Shown piece by piece: positions 12,439-22,221 of a stretch of DNA of 64,000 bases. Under the pieces are notes generated by a model, which saw only the letters and a program-made list of their open reading frames with translations, was not told where the DNA came from and did no database searches. Numbering within the stretch: position 1 is the stretch's first letter; each line of letters opens with the position of its first letter. The stretch covers positions 1,977,001 through 2,041,000 of the forward strand of contig NZ_CP021361.1 of the NCBI RefSeq assembly GCF_002157145.1. The letters run 5' to 3'. The position numbers and the translations under genes are program-made. The DNA comes from Acidovorax carolinensis. Lineage in GTDB: Bacteria; Pseudomonadota; Gammaproteobacteria; Burkholderiales; Burkholderiaceae_C.

Positions 12439-13643
12439 TCAGGCAGTACGGGATTGGATGAATTGGACGATGCGCAGCGCGGCTTCCACGCATTCTTCGG
12501 TGTCGGCCACCAGGGCCATGCGCACGCGCTGGGCGCCAGGGTTGCTGCCCTGAACCTCGCGGGCCAGGTAGCTGCCGGGCAGCACGGTGACATTGTATTG
12601 AGCCAGCAAGGCCCGGGCGAACTCGGTGTCGGTCAAGCCCAGGGCCTCGGGGACCTTGGCCCAAAGATAAAAGCCGGCGTCGGGCAACGAGACTTCCATC
12701 ACGCCGGCAAGCAGTGGCGTGACCTGCGCGAACTTCTTGCGGTATAGCGTGCGGTTTTCCACCACATGCTGCTCATCGCCCCACGCAGCAATGCTGGCAG
12801 CCTGCACCACCGGGCCCATGGCGCTGCCATGGTAGGTGCGGTACAGCAAAAACGCCTTCATCAGCGCGGCATCACCGGCCACGAAACCGCTGCGCAGCCC
12901 TGGCACGTTGCTGCGCTTGGACAGGCTGGTGAACGACACCAGGTTCTTGAAATCGCTGCGCCCCAGTCGGGCGGCCGCCTGCAGACCACCCAGCGGTGGC
13001 TCATCGCGGAAGTAGATCTCGCTGTAGCACTCGTCGGAGGCGATGACGAAGCCATGGCGATCGCTCAGTTCAAACAGCTTTTTCCATTCAGACAGCGGCA
13101 TCACGGCGCCCGTGGGGTTGCCGGGCGAGCAGACAAACAGCAGTTGGGTGCGCTGCCACACGGCATCAGGGACGGAATCCCAGTCCACCGCGAAGTTGCG
13201 GGCCGGATCGCTGGCAACGTAATGGGGCGTGGCGCCGGCCAGCATGGCCGCACCCTCGTAGATTTGGTAGAACGGGTTCGGGCAAACGACCAAGGGCTGC
13301 CCCCGGAGGGGTCGATCACGGTCTGGGCAAAGGCAAACAGTGCTTCGCGTGATCCGTTCACGGGCAAAACCTGGGTAGCGGCGTCCACGGCCAGGTCGTA
13401 ACGTCTGGACAGCCAGGCCGAGAAAGCCTCGCGCAGGCGCAATTCGCCCGCCGTGGCTGGATAGCTGGCCAGGCCGCCCAGGTTGGCGCTGATGGCATCC
13501 TTGATGAATTGCGGCGTGGGATGGCGCGGCTCACCCATGCCCAGGCTGATGGGGCTGAAAGTCGCTGGGGGCGTGACCCCCGCAAAAAGTTGCCGCAGCC
13601 GCTCGAATGGGTAGGGCTGCAGGTGGGAAAGCAGGGGATTCAT
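12439..13643 (-). CDS. dapC: N-succinyldiaminopimelate aminotransferase DapC, frameshifted
   Basis: PLP enzyme that transaminates N-succinyl-2-amino-6-ketopimelate. The N-terminal part runs from [16 protein letters not shown] through [14 protein letters not shown] and [20 protein letters not shown]. The C-terminal part continues [15 protein letters not shown] and holds the PLP-lysine motif [17 protein letters not shown]. The two parts lie in different frames and join if one base is added to the C run at 13300-13304 (plus strand). Full length would be about 401 residues. Because this step is needed for cell-wall DAP, a true null is unlikely, which points to a sequencing error. It is the first gene of the dap operon. 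Confidence 0.92.
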
Positions 13644-13802
13644 GGGGCTGCATTATGGGCGATGCCATGCCCGCGCCGGCCGGCCCACTGCGCTGCACAA
13701 ACGATCGGCCCATGGAAAACCCTTGCAGGCCGCATTTGTCAATCCGGCGTAAGGGGCTATTCCTAGCATGGTTGTAACTATTTAAAACAGATCGGAGACA
13801 CC

Positions 13803-15290
13803 ATGTCTGGATTCTCGTTGCTGCGGCCTGGTCAGCGGCTCATGCGCTGGCTCCACCTGCCGGGCAAGCTGGTGATCCCCGGCGCCGTGTTGCTGGCCAC
13901 CGTGGCGGCCGCCGGTGTTTCGGCGCCATGGTGGTTGGTGCTTGCGGGCGCTGCACTGGGTCTGTATCTGCTGCTGGCGCTGTATGCGAGCCTGTCGGCC
14001 GATATGGCGGGCCTGGCTCATGCCATGCAGCGCACCACGGGCGGGGATCTGTGTGCCCAGGCGGGTGTTTATGGCCAGGACGAGGTGGGCGGCATGGCCC
14101 AGTCGCTGGACCATATGGTGCTCACGCTGTCGTCCATGGTGGCTGATATACGTAGCAACGCCGCACTGGTGGCCCACGCCGGAAAGACATTGGCGCATGG
14201 CAACCGCGCGCTGGCGGACCGCACCGAGCAGCAGGCGGCCAACCTGGAGGAAACCGCGGCGAGTGTGGAGCAGTTGTCGGCGGCTGTGCAAAGCAATGCG
14301 CTGACCGCGCAAGGGGCCGACCAGCGTGCAGCGCAGGTTCGGCAGGCGGCCGATGCCGGTGCGCAGGCCATGGCGAGCGCCGTGCAATCGGTGCAGGCCA
14401 TCCAGCAAGGCGCACGCCGCATGACCGAAATCATCGGTGTGATCGACAGCATTGCCTTTCAGACCAACATCCTGGCGCTCAACGCGGCCGTTGAAGCGGC
14501 CCGTGCCGGCGAACAGGGGCGCGGATTTGCCGTGGTGGCCGGGGAGGTGCGCACGCTGGCCAAGCGTTCGGCCGACGCAGCCCAGGAGATCCGGCAGCTG
14601 ATCAACGCGTCGGTGAGCCAGGTGGAGGCGAGCGCAGGTCTGATCCGCACGGCCGGAGATGGGATCGCTGAAATGGCGGGCGGCATACGAAGCGTGGCCG
14701 CCAGCATGTCGGAGATATCCGGCTCCAGTGCCGAGCAGAGCACGGGGCTGCGCGAAGTCAGCGCCGCCGTGCAGCAGCTCGACCAGATCACCCAGCACAA
14801 CGCCCAGATGGTGGGCCATGCCGTGCAGCAGGCAGAGGCCCTGCAAAGCCGTGCATCGACCCTGTCGCGTGCGGTGTCGGCCTTTCGGCTGCAGCAGGGC
14901 ACGGCCGAGGAGGCGGTGACGCTGGTGAGCAAGGCCGTGGCGCTGCACAAGACCACCTCGCGGGATGCGTTCGTTCGAACCATCACCGACAAAAGCCAGC
15001 CGTTTCACGACCGCGACATGTATGTGTTTGCGCTCGATACGGCAGGCACCTATCGGGCATTTGGCGGCAATCCGGCCAAGGTGGGCACGCGGGTGCAGGA
15101 CATTCCCGGCATAGCGGGGGACAAACTGGTCAGCGACATTGTTGCGCAGGCCGACCGTGCACCGGGCTGGGTTGAATACGACATCACCAACCCGGCCACC
15201 GGCGCGGTGCAGACCAAGATGTCGTTTGTGGCGCGGGTGGGCGATTTGTACCTGGGATGTGGCGTTTACAAGAGTCTGGCAGCCCGCTGA
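13803..15290 (+). CDS. Methyl-accepting chemotaxis protein with C-terminal Cache-like sensor
   Basis: 495 residues. Two N-terminal transmembrane helices (residues about 20-65) have almost no loop between them, followed by a HAMP-like linker and an MCP coiled coil with tip [20 protein letters not shown] and [16 protein letters not shown]. After the signalling domain, residues about 375-492 form a single-Cache-like domain ([44 protein letters not shown]). With no later membrane segment, this sensor must be cytoplasmic. Usually Cache domains precede the signalling part and face the periplasm. It starts after GGAGACACC, divergent from dapC. Confidence 0.88.
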   Translation: MSGFSLLRPGQRLMRWLHLPGKLVIPGAVLLATVAAAGVSAPWWLVLAGAALGLYLLLALYASLSADMAGLAHAMQRTTGGDLCAQAGVYGQDEVGGMAQSLDHMVLTLSSMVADIRSNAALVAHAGKTLAHGNRALADRTEQQAANLEETAASVEQLSAAVQSNALTAQGADQRAAQVRQAADAGAQAMASAVQSVQAIQQGARRMTEIIGVIDSIAFQTNILALNAAVEAARAGEQGRGFAVVAGEVRTLAKRSADAAQEIRQLINASVSQVEASAGLIRTAGDGIAEMAGGIRSVAASMSEISGSSAEQSTGLREVSAAVQQLDQITQHNAQMVGHAVQQAEALQSRASTLSRAVSAFRLQQGTAEEAVTLVSKAVALHKTTSRDAFVRTITDKSQPFHDRDMYVFALDTAGTYRAFGGNPAKVGTRVQDIPGIAGDKLVSDIVAQADRAPGWVEYDITNPATGAVQTKMSFVARVGDLYLGCGVYKSLAAR

Positions 15291-15345
15291 AGCGTTGCCG
15301 TTGCCCGCGCCCTGACGGAGGGCGACGCGGTGCGCAACGCACTAC

Positions 15346-16041
15346 TTATTGTGAGGGCGGGTTGCGCCGCTGGCGGGCGCGGGCCATGGCAGCGGCGATA
15401 GCAGCCTGGCGCGCCTCATGGGCCGTTGAGGCGGGCGACGCCAGAGCGGTGCCGGCTGCAGGCCCAGTGCGCGCTTCGGTGCTGGGCGTGCCCGCATCGG
15501 AATCAGTCTCTGGCGTGTCGGCACGGTGCTTGGCCAGCCGTTGCTGGCGCGCGGCGTAGCGCTGTCGTGCATTGTTGGCCTGGGTCGGGGTCCAGGCGGC
15601 CCAGCCGGTAGCGCTGCCACTGGTGTTTACCAGCTCAATGCAGTCCACCGGGCACACCGGAATGCACAGCTCGCACCCCGTGCAATGGTCAGCCATCACG
15701 GTGTGCATGAGCTTGTTGGCCCCCACAATGGCGTCCGTCGGGCAAGCCTTGATGCACAGGGTGCAGCCAATGCACCAGTTTTCATCGATCACGGCCACCG
15801 TGCGAGGAGCTTCCAGCCCATGTGCAGGGTTCAGTGGCTGTACGGCCTGGCCCGTGATGGCGGCCAACCGGACCACCCCCTCCAGCCCGCCGGGTGGGCA
15901 CTGGTTGATGGGCGCAAGCCCCTCGGCAATGGCCTGGGCATAGCTTGCGCAGTCGGGGTAGCCGCAGCGGGTGCACTGCGTCTGGGGCAGAGCGGCGTTG
16001 ATGCGCTCTGCCAACCCGGTCCCGTGCAGCAAGCCTGGCAT
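15346..16041 (-). CDS. RnfB/RsxB-like iron-sulfur electron-transfer protein
   Basis: 231 residues. An N-terminal Fe4S4 (Fe-S) domain has the cysteine spacing CTRCGYPDC...CPPGG, followed by two bacterial ferredoxin clusters: [12 protein letters not shown] and [12 protein letters not shown]. The N-terminal membrane helix of true RnfB is missing, and no other rnf gene is nearby, so it is probably a soluble ferredoxin-like electron carrier and not part of an Rnf complex. The last roughly 80 residues are a low-complexity Ala/Arg/Thr tail. Its ATG overlaps the phaZ stop by one base (TGATG), so it is translated with the PHB depolymerase. Its redox partner is unknown. Confidence 0.85.
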   Translation of the reverse strand: MPGLLHGTGLAERINAALPQTQCTRCGYPDCASYAQAIAEGLAPINQCPPGGLEGVVRLAAITGQAVQPLNPAHGLEAPRTVAVIDENWCIGCTLCIKACPTDAIVGANKLMHTVMADHCTGCELCIPVCPVDCIELVNTSGSATGWAAWTPTQANNARQRYAARQQRLAKHRADTPETDSDAGTPSTEARTGPAAGTALASPASTAHEARQAAIAAAMARARQRRNPPSQ

Positions 16042-17699
16042 CAGGCCTTGCGTGCTGCGGGGCGCTTGGCGCCCGGTGTTGCCGGTGCCGTGCCACGCGC
16101 CGTACCGGTGGTTTTGGCCGCAGCCGCCGTGCTCGGGGCTGTGCTGGCGGCATCAGAGCCTGCGGTTTTCACCCATCGCGTTGCCACGCCAGTCGGTGCC
16201 GGGTTCGCGCGGGCTGGCTGCACGATCTTGGGCTTTGCCACGGCGGGCACAGCGGCCTTGGCAGTGCGCTTTGCCGGGCTGACGCTGGCGTTGGAGGTCT
16301 GCTGGACGACCGGGGCGGCTGCTTTGGCTGGTGCCGGGGCTGCAATCACGGGCGCTATTGGCGCTGGTGCTGCGCTGACAGCGGCCAGCGGTTCACTGGT
16401 GGCCGCGGCCGCAGTCGTGAAAGACCCGGCCGACGGTTTCTCGTGCTGCAGGATGAAGGCTCGCACCTTGGGATACACGATGTCGCGCCAGCGGCGGCCG
16501 CTGAAAATGCCGTAGTGGCCCGCGCCCTTGGCTTCGAGGTGATGCTGCTCCTTGCGCACGATACCCGTGCACAGGTCGTGCGCGGCCTCGGTCTGGCCCG
16601 AGCCCGAGATGTCGTCGAGTTCGCCTTCCACCGTGAACAGCGCGGTAGTGGTGATGTCCTGCGGGCGCACACGCTCGATCTTGCCCTCGGGCGAGCGCAC
16701 ATCCCAGGTGCCATGAACCAGTGCGTAGTCCTGGAACACGGTCTTGATGGTTTCCAGGTAGTAGTCCGCATCCATGTCCAGCACGGCGTTGTATTCGTCG
16801 TAGAACTTGCGGTGGGCTTCAGCGCTGGCGTCGTCTCCCTTGATCAGGTCCTTGAAGTAGTCGTAGTGGCTGCTGGCATGCCGGTCGGGGTTCATGGCCA
16901 CAAAGCCGGTGTACTGCAGGAAACCGGGATACACCAGGCGGCCCGCACCCGGACAGTTGTCCGGCACGCGGAAAATCACATTGTTTTCAAACCACTCGTA
17001 GCTGCGGTTCGTGGCCAGGTTGTTCACCGTGGTGGGCGATTTGCGCGCGTCGATGGGGCCGCCCATCATGGTCATGGTGATGGGCGTGGTCTCGCCACGG
17101 CTGGCCATCAAGGACACCGCAGCCAGCACCGGCACGGTGGGCTGGCAGACGCTGATGACATGGCAGTTGCCATAGATGCCTTGCAGGTGGCGGATGAATT
17201 CCTGCACGTAGTTGACATAGTCATCGAGGTGGAACTCCCCCTCGGACAGCGGTACCAGGCGGGCATTGCGCCAATCGGTGATGTAGACCTTGTGGTCCTT
17301 GAGCATGGTGCGCACCGTGTCGCGCAGCAAGGTGGCGTAGTGGCCTGACAGCGGGGCCACGATCAGCACCACGGGCTGGCCCTTGAGCTTGGTCAGCGTG
17401 GCCGGATCGTCGGAAAAACGCTTGAAGCGGCGCAGTTCACAAAAGGGCTTGTTGATTTCGACGCGCTCATGGATGGCCACGCCGACGCCATCCACATCCA
17501 CCGTCGGGATGTCGAAGGCGGGTTTTTCGTAGCCCTTGCCCAGGCGATACAGCAGGTCGTAGCCGGCGGAAACGCGTTGCGCGAGCGGAAGTTGGCTCAG
17601 GAGCGATGCGGAGTGGCTGTACAGCTTCGATGCGGCCAGAGCAAAGTCGGCAAAGGGCTCCATCAGGGAGCGTTGGGTTTCGTAGATCTGGTAGAGCAT
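16041..17699 (-). CDS. phaZ: Intracellular poly(3-hydroxybutyrate) depolymerase PhaZ
   Basis: Mobilises native PHB granules inside the cell. The start ATG at 17699 ([16 protein letters not shown]) follows GGAG by 9 bases. The alpha/beta-hydrolase domain spans residues about 1-420. The nucleophile is a cysteine (Cys185 in [10 protein letters not shown]), as in the Ralstonia-type PhaZ1 group, and the catalytic His lies in [10 protein letters not shown]. The remaining roughly 130 residues are a basic Ala/Pro/Lys-rich tail ([18 protein letters not shown]), not expected in the roughly 420-residue family members I know. A strong palindrome sits immediately upstream of the ribosome-binding site. Confidence 0.9.
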   Translation of the reverse strand: MLYQIYETQRSLMEPFADFALAASKLYSHSASLLSQLPLAQRVSAGYDLLYRLGKGYEKPAFDIPTVDVDGVGVAIHERVEINKPFCELRRFKRFSDDPATLTKLKGQPVVLIVAPLSGHYATLLRDTVRTMLKDHKVYITDWRNARLVPLSEGEFHLDDYVNYVQEFIRHLQGIYGNCHVISVCQPTVPVLAAVSLMASRGETTPITMTMMGGPIDARKSPTTVNNLATNRSYEWFENNVIFRVPDNCPGAGRLVYPGFLQYTGFVAMNPDRHASSHYDYFKDLIKGDDASAEAHRKFYDEYNAVLDMDADYYLETIKTVFQDYALVHGTWDVRSPEGKIERVRPQDITTTALFTVEGELDDISGSGQTEAAHDLCTGIVRKEQHHLEAKGAGHYGIFSGRRWRDIVYPKVRAFILQHEKPSAGSFTTAAAATSEPLAAVSAAPAPIAPVIAAPAPAKAAAPVVQQTSNASVSPAKRTAKAAVPAVAKPKIVQPARANPAPTGVATRWVKTAGSDAASTAPSTAAAAKTTGTARGTAPATPGAKRPAARKA

Positions 17700-17712
17700 G
17701 GGGAGAAACTCC

Positions 17713-17735
17713 GTTATGTTGCAGTGCAATATAAC
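17713..17735. promoter_or_regulatory. Candidate PhaR-type operator upstream of phaZ
   Basis: A 23-bp near-perfect palindrome: outer arms GTTAT/ATAAC, inner arms TTGCA/TGCAA, one mismatched pair, one central base. It abuts the phaZ Shine-Dalgarno. TGC-rich dyads are the known type of binding site for the PHB-responsive repressor PhaR, so control of depolymerase by granule state is a reasonable inference. No phaR gene is in the window. Confidence 0.6.
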
Positions 17736-17840
17736 AGCATCTGGTTACGAGCGTCTGGAGTGAAAACACCAATCAGAAGTCACCTGGGCGACAGACTGGT
17801 GACTTTGGTACCGGTCCGTTACCGCGTTCCGAATGCTATA

Positions 17841-17888
17841 TAAATAATAGCTTTTAGCGCAATCCTGTAAGGGGCTAAATGCTTTTTT
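17841..17888 (+). repeat. Interspersed repeat between phaZ and the alarmone synthetase gene
   Basis: AATAGCTTTTAGCGC, a short spacer, GGGGCTAAATGC and a T run match the general layout of the chromosomal repeat. It is intergenic here. Confidence 0.5.
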
Positions 17889-17927
17889 CATGCCCAAAAT
17901 TTTTTCATGTACCGGCCTTGCCCTGGG

Positions 17928-18998
17928 TCACGTTCTGCCGTGTTCCTGCAGCCAGGCCTCAAAAGCTTCCCGTGCCACGTTGCGCAGGGCCGGGCGGAAG
18001 GCAATATTGTTACTGAGGTACAGGCAATGGCGGATCACGGTGTAGGGGTTGAAGCTGCCCTGCGGGTTCTGTTCCTCGAAATGCAGCTTGTAGCGCTTGA
18101 CCACGGCAATGGTTTCGCGCAGCAGCGCATTGAAACGGGAGCGGGTCATGCCCGACGACCAGCTCTGGATGTCGTCCACAAAGCTGTCCACCTTGGAGGG
18201 TTCGAACTCAAAATCCTTGAAGAAGTGGTTGGCAATCTTGAGGAAGGTGAAGGCGTTGAGTTCGCTGCCTGCGGTGGGCGTCTTCTCCACCACCTGCACA
18301 CCGGTTTCGGGCAGGGCTTCGGCGGTTTCGTCAGGGGCCTGCAGCAACTCGGCCTCGGTGGCGTCCCGGATCTGGCGGAACTCGCGGTCGGCCAGCTCGA
18401 ACAAGGCCGAAAGCACGTTGATGCGGCGCTTGAGCTGGCCGGGAATCGACTTTTTGTACTTGATCTTGTGGTCCAGCACGCTCCACGAATCCTGGATGAT
18501 GGTGCGCACCTGCAGCTCGAATGCATGGTCAGCGTACGCGGCATGCTCGGGCAGCGCGCGCTCGGTGGCGTTCAGCCGCAAGTCCAGGTGCAGGCCCTTG
18601 TAGCCGAACGATGCCTCGGTGTTCTCCACGGCGGCCACCTTGTCGGTGACGTCCATCACGTCAAAGTGCGAACGCACCAGGTGCGCAACTTTTTCGAGCT
18701 CGTCTTCATACAGGCAAACCACGCGCACCCCGATCAGGTCGGTGATGTAGGGGGCAATCTCGTAGGGCTCGTTGGCCTCCTCCAGCGCCGGCCGGTACTT
18801 GCGGGTGAACTTGCGAATGGACTCTTCCTTGTCCTTTACGCGCCCCTCCACCTTGGCCACATCCACCGGCCCCGATGGTGTCAGCAAGGCGGTGAGCAGG
18901 GCGATGAAGGATGCGCAAGCCTCCTGCAGGCGCGGCAGGTTCTGGTCGTGGAAGGCACGGAAACGGGCTTCCTCCCGTTCGAAGTCAAGCGATGGCAT
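17928..18998 (-). CDS. RelA/SpoT-domain protein, predicted small alarmone (p)ppGpp synthetase
   Basis: 356 residues from the ATG at 18998 (MPSLDFEREEARF); the longer frame adds a non-conserved stretch. The synthetase fold is recognisable: RKFTRKYRP, YITDLIGVRVVCLYEDE, FGYKGLHLDL (substrate loop) and HAFELQVRTIIQDSW followed by HKIKYK, matching the conserved E-x-Q-x-R pattern. No HD hydrolase, TGS or ACT domain is present, so it should be a synthetase-only small alarmone synthetase transferring pyrophosphate to GDP/GTP. The C-terminal helical part (180 residues) is of unknown role. It is transcribed away from the GGDEF/EAL gene. Confidence 0.8.
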   Translation of the reverse strand: MPSLDFEREEARFRAFHDQNLPRLQEACASFIALLTALLTPSGPVDVAKVEGRVKDKEESIRKFTRKYRPALEEANEPYEIAPYITDLIGVRVVCLYEDELEKVAHLVRSHFDVMDVTDKVAAVENTEASFGYKGLHLDLRLNATERALPEHAAYADHAFELQVRTIIQDSWSVLDHKIKYKKSIPGQLKRRINVLSALFELADREFRQIRDATEAELLQAPDETAEALPETGVQVVEKTPTAGSELNAFTFLKIANHFFKDFEFEPSKVDSFVDDIQSWSSGMTRSRFNALLRETIAVVKRYKLHFEEQNPQGSFNPYTVIRHCLYLSNNIAFRPALRNVAREAFEAWLQEHGRT

Positions 18999-19253
18999 GG
19001 GGTAGTTCTCGAATGCACCTGTGGCCTGGATCGTAAGGCCTGCGCCGGCATGTGCAGTGAACGGACGGCGGGTGCAGGGCGCAATTTTGGTACTCCGTAC
19101 CGCCAGTGCTGGGGGGAGCGGGGCCGCATAACTACTTAGGGCCGGTGGCCAGGACCTTGTCCATAATGGTGGCAGGCCGTCTTGGCGCTTGCGCGCCACC
19201 CGATTAGTTTAGACTGCCTGTCGCGACCCGCAACCATCCACTTTTGTGAACCC

Positions 19254-22019
19254 ATGAGCCAAGCCTGCCCGCATGAGGAGCTGCCCGCCCCGGAAAGCCG
19301 CTGGCGCCCGCTTGCTCTGTTGGGCCCGGTGCTGGCCGTGTTCCTGCTGGGGCTGACCTTCCTGTTCTGGCAGGCTGCAGAGCGGGAGGCCGGTGCCAAA
19401 AGACGCCAGGAGTTCACCGCCTCGGCGGACCGCATCGTTGACAGCCTCAAGGACCGGATGGCCGCCTTCGAGCTGGTGCTGCGGGGCGTGAAGGGCTATC
19501 ACGACGGCTCCGACAGCATTGATCGCAATGAGTTTCGGGCCTACGTGGAGGCGCTGCGCCTGCCGGAAACCCGGCCCGGGCTGCAGGGCGTGGCCTACGC
19601 GCTGAACCTGCCTGCCGACCAGCTGGACGCCCACATGGCGCAAATGCGCGAGCGGGGCTTTTCTTCCTACACCGTGCACCCTCCAGGGGTGCGCGCGCGT
19701 TACACGCCCATCACCCACATCGAGCCCCAGTCCACCGACAACCTCAAGGCACTGGGGTTTGATATCTCCACCGTGCCGGCCGCCCGTGAAGCGCTCGACC
19801 GCGCTCGCGACACCGGACAGCTGGCGCTGACCTCGCGGCTCCGGCTACAGCAGGACATCGGCCGCAATTCCGTCAGCGGGCTGGTGATGTACCTGCCGAT
19901 CTATAAGAAGGATGCCGACCTTGACTCGCTCGAAGGCCGCCGCCGTGGCATGGTGGGCTGGGTGTCGGCGCCTTTTCGCATGCCTGATCTGCTGCAGGGA
20001 ATGGCACAGCAGCTCGATGCCGACATCGACCTGGCCATTTATGACGGCAACCCGCAGGCGGGTGGCAGCCTGTTGCATGGCAACACCAACCTGCCCACCG
20101 CCCCGCAAGGCGCATCGCATGGCTTGCGCACCACGCAGCAAATGCATCTGGGCGGGCGCACCTGGACCCTGGTGATGCAGCCGCTGCCGGCATTCGAGCG
20201 GCGCTTTGACGACACCGACAACGGCCTGTTTGCCGCCATGGGCGCGGCCCTGAGCCTGCTGGTGGGCGGGCTGATCTGGGTGATGGCCACGGGCCGCGAG
20301 CGCGCCGTGGGCCTGACCCACCGCATGACGCAGGCGCTGCGCAGTACGCGGGACGATCTGGAAAGCACGCTCAATGCCATTCCGGACCTGTTGTTCGAGG
20401 TCGGTCTGGATGGGCGCATCTACCACTACCGCTCGGCGCGCTCGGAGCTGCTGGCCGCGCCGCCCGAGATGTTCCTGGGCCGGACGATGGATGAGTTCGT
20501 GCCGCCCGAATCGGTCGCCGGGTTGCGGGCCGCGCTGCAGGCGGCCCACGACACGGGCTATTCGATCGGCCACCAGTACCGCCTCGAACTGGGGCACCAG
20601 ACCCACTGGTTCGAGTTGTCCATTGCCCGCAAGGAAAGCGCCACGCCGGGGCAGGAGCTGCGTTTCATTGCCTTGTCCCGCGACATCACCGAACGCAAGC
20701 TGGCCGAGGCCCGCACGCACCAGCTGGCCTACTTCGACGCGCTGACCGGCCTGCCCAACCGCCGCATGTTGCTGGACCGCCTGGAGCATGCCCTGGCCTC
20801 GGCGCACAACTCGGGGCAGGTGGGGGCGTTGTTGTACATCGATCTGGACAATTTCAAGCAGATCAATGACGCCCGCGGCCACCCGATCGGCGATGTGCTG
20901 CTCCAGCAGGTGGCGCAGCGCCTCTCGCAATTGCTGCGCCCCGGCGACACCGTCGCGCGCATTGGGGGCGACGAATTCGTGCTGCTCGTCAACGACATTG
21001 CCACCGACATGGAATCGGCCGGACGCAGAGCATTGCTGGCAGCCGAAGCCGTGCGCACGGCGCTGGAGGCGCCCTACACCATCGACACCCACCTGTACAG
21101 CAGCACCGGCAGCATCGGCATCACCCTTTTTCCCAAGCGCGGCGAAGCGGTGGAGGACCTGCTGCGCGAGGCCGACACCGCCATGTACCGCGCCAAGGAC
21201 CTGGGGCGTAACCGCATCCGCTTTTACGAAGCTGACATGCAGGCCGATGTGCAGGAGCGCCTGGCGCTGGAGCAAGACCTCAAAAAGGCCGGCTCCGAGG
21301 GCCAGCTGCTTGCGTTCGTGCAGTCGCAGGTGGATGCGTCCGGAACCGTGATCGGCGGCGAACTGCTCATGCGCTGGAACCACCCGGTGCGCGGCAGCGT
21401 GCCGCCCAGCCGCTTCATTCCGGTGGCGGAATCGTCGGGCCTGATCCTGCGCATGGGCGACTGGATGATCCGCCAGGCCTGCGAGACGCTGGCACGCCTT
21501 CACGCAGCGGGGCAGGATCTGTCGATCTCGGTGAACGTGAGCGAGCGCCAGTTTCGCCAGGACGATTTTGTCGAACGCATACGCGACATGCTGACGCAGA
21601 CGGGTGCGCCGGCGGCCCAGCTCATCCTCGAGGTCACCGAAAGCCTGCTGATCGAGAACCTGGACGACACCATCGCCCGCATGACCGAACTGCGGCAGAT
21701 CGGTGTGCGCTTTTCGATCGACGACTTTGGCACCGGCTATTCCAGCCTGGCCTACCTCAAGCGGCTGCCGCTGTTTGAGCTGAAGATCGACAAGAGCTTT
21801 GTGCAGGACACGCCCGACGACCCCAGCGACACCGCCATCGTGCAGTCCATCATCTCGGTGGCCAGGCACCTCAAGCTGCGCGTGGTGGCCGAGGGCGTGG
21901 AAACACGCGCCCAGGCCGACTTCCTGGTGGAGAGTCAGTGCGACTGCCTGCAGGGCTATCTTTTTTCCAGGCCCGAGCCGTTGCAAGGCTGGGTGACGCG
22001 CCAGCTGGGTCAGGGGTGA
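19254..22019 (+). CDS. CHASE-PAS-GGDEF-EAL c-di-GMP turnover protein
   Basis: 921 residues from the ATG at 19254. There is a membrane helix at about 20-42, then a periplasmic CHASE-type sensor (about 75-290; KGYHDGSDSIDRNEFRAYVE, PVMYLPIY-like core) and a second helix at about 325-345. A PAS domain follows (about 370-490). The GGDEF domain has an intact IGGDEF active site near residue 572. The EAL domain carries ELLMRW in place of EAL-x-RW but keeps EVTES, IDDFGTGYSS, LKIDKSF and AEGVET, so catalytic Glu, Asp and Lys positions are present. Both activities are possible; which dominates cannot be told. Confidence 0.9.
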   Translation: MSQACPHEELPAPESRWRPLALLGPVLAVFLLGLTFLFWQAAEREAGAKRRQEFTASADRIVDSLKDRMAAFELVLRGVKGYHDGSDSIDRNEFRAYVEALRLPETRPGLQGVAYALNLPADQLDAHMAQMRERGFSSYTVHPPGVRARYTPITHIEPQSTDNLKALGFDISTVPAAREALDRARDTGQLALTSRLRLQQDIGRNSVSGLVMYLPIYKKDADLDSLEGRRRGMVGWVSAPFRMPDLLQGMAQQLDADIDLAIYDGNPQAGGSLLHGNTNLPTAPQGASHGLRTTQQMHLGGRTWTLVMQPLPAFERRFDDTDNGLFAAMGAALSLLVGGLIWVMATGRERAVGLTHRMTQALRSTRDDLESTLNAIPDLLFEVGLDGRIYHYRSARSELLAAPPEMFLGRTMDEFVPPESVAGLRAALQAAHDTGYSIGHQYRLELGHQTHWFELSIARKESATPGQELRFIALSRDITERKLAEARTHQLAYFDALTGLPNRRMLLDRLEHALASAHNSGQVGALLYIDLDNFKQINDARGHPIGDVLLQQVAQRLSQLLRPGDTVARIGGDEFVLLVNDIATDMESAGRRALLAAEAVRTALEAPYTIDTHLYSSTGSIGITLFPKRGEAVEDLLREADTAMYRAKDLGRNRIRFYEADMQADVQERLALEQDLKKAGSEGQLLAFVQSQVDASGTVIGGELLMRWNHPVRGSVPPSRFIPVAESSGLILRMGDWMIRQACETLARLHAAGQDLSISVNVSERQFRQDDFVERIRDMLTQTGAPAAQLILEVTESLLIENLDDTIARMTELRQIGVRFSIDDFGTGYSSLAYLKRLPLFELKIDKSFVQDTPDDPSDTAIVQSIISVARHLKLRVVAEGVETRAQADFLVESQCDCLQGYLFSRPEPLQGWVTRQLGQG

Positions 22020-22221
22020 TGCAGGGCTGCGGAACGGGCTTCCAATCCCATTCAGGCTGTGAGCCCTTCAACCTCAGTGCGAACGGGGTTTACTTCAAGG
22101 CGAAAGGGCTTTTTTGCATCCCAAACGGGCCCTATTGGCCACATGGCCCAGATGCGTTGCCCCATCGGTTGGTCGGCGCATTCTGATCAGGCCTCGACCG
22201 GGCTGGCGTGCGCCAGGGTCA

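Noticed and set aside
15296..15345. GC-rich inverted repeats after the second chemoreceptor gene
   Set aside because: Weak stems with no T run; not strong enough to call a terminator.
15346..16041. Assignment as a genuine Rnf complex subunit
   Set aside because: No membrane helix and no rnfA, C, D, G or E genes nearby; only the iron-sulfur domains are shared.
19845..21986. Long antisense frame opposite the GGDEF/EAL gene
   Set aside because: His/Gln/Arg-rich translation typical of the complementary strand of GC-rich genes; no motif.
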